Shown: positions 39,697-39,720 of the stretch, one piece after another
How the letters are laid out: the number at the start of each line of letters is the position of its first letter
Numbering within the stretch: the first letter of the stretch is position 1
NCBI GenBank assembly: GCA_013389115.1
Contig: JACADY010000073.1
Coordinates: 1-39,720 of the forward strand
Direction: 5' to 3'
Length of the DNA stretch: 39,720 nt
Source of the DNA: Alphaproteobacteria bacterium
Lineage (GTDB): Bacteria; Pseudomonadota; Alphaproteobacteria; Micropepsales; Micropepsaceae
Notes under the pieces: generated by a model
Told to the model about the DNA's origin: nothing
The model's database searches: none
Seen by the model: the letters and a program-made list of their open reading frames with translations, nothing else
Made by a program: the position numbers and the translations under genes

Positions 39697-39720
39697 TCCA
39701 CAAGAATGCCCGCCTGACGC
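39690..39720 (+). CDS. IS481-family transposase, 5' end only
   Basis: The first 10 residues read MDIHKNARLT, the usual start of IS481-family DDE transposases (compare MNTHKHARLT in Bordetella IS481). AAGGGAGG is placed 5 bases before the ATG. The gene runs off the window, so the catalytic residues are not visible. Its ribosome binding site and start codon lie inside one arm of a 14-bp inverted repeat. Confidence 0.8.
   Translation, partial: MDIHKNARLT

Larger units (their letters stand above)
39608..39720 (+). mobile_element. Left end of an IS481-family insertion sequence (continues beyond the window)
   Basis: From 39608 the sequence begins TGTGAG and continues with TAGGTTGTCCATTCGG, resembling the IS481-family left terminal repeat as I remember it (TGTGAAGATTCAATAGGTTGT in Bordetella IS481). 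The flanking TCTAGC (39602-39607) fits the family's preferred NCTAGN target. A transposase gene starts at 39690. The right end is outside the window. Confidence 0.8.

Overview
The window is GC-rich chromosomal DNA from an alphaproteobacterium. I base this on protein similarity seen by eye, on the run carA-carB-greA / lrp-trxB-lysR followed by yqeY-dnaG-rpoD (a gene order I associate with Hyphomicrobiales-like genomes), and on a near-perfect match to an Irr iron-control element upstream of dps. I cannot name the genus. Coordinate 1 opens with 22 consecutive C residues, probably a contig-end artefact.

Layout. 35-2962: two small exported proteins on the minus strand, then an aspatate/aromatic-type aminotransferase with a lysozyme-inhibitor-like lipoprotein. 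3117-5774: an EF-G paralogue and a Dps ferritin-like protein behind a probable Irr box. 6106-9086: minus-strand operon of an ELM1-like protein, thioredoxin reductase and a LysR regulator, divergent from an Lrp/AsnC regulator. 9775-15277: a small membrane protein facing greA, carB and carA. 15504-20908: yqeY, primase, the housekeeping sigma factor, a DUF983 protein and a small unknown. 20905-24240: membrane-anchored DJ-1/PfpI protein, GMC oxidoreductase and a TIGR02466-type oxygenase. 24367-25577: three small genes, one secreted with DTG repeats and one preceded by a perfect FNR/FixK-type box. 25594-25772: an array of diverged palindromic repeats abutting a class III adenylate cyclase. 26995-29002: a translationally coupled trio, an M23 metallopeptidase plus two paralogous exported unknowns. 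29140-33365: tandem S9 peptidases. 33545-35838: SIMPL protein, tRNA-Ile2(CAT), GNAT acetyltransferase and isoprenylcysteine-methyltransferase-like protein. 35848-38046: a three-domain methyltransferase-methyltransferase-glycosyltransferase. 38276-39606: a small membrane protein divergent from an XRE/MmyB regulator. 39608 to the end: the left end of an IS481-family element inserted in a CTAG target that contains the regulator's stop codon.

Most of the window is housekeeping (pyrimidine/arginine precursor synthesis, transcription, replication priming, redox). The accessory interest lies in the palindromic repeat array beside the cyclase, the IS481 end with a hairpin over its own ribosome binding site, the paralogue-plus-peptidase operon, the DTG-repeat protein, the three-domain sugar/methyl transferase, the EF-G paralogue with a substituted catalytic histidine, and two recognisable regulatory boxes (ICE and FNR type). 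I saw no CRISPR array, prophage, toxin-antitoxin pair or recognised defence system.
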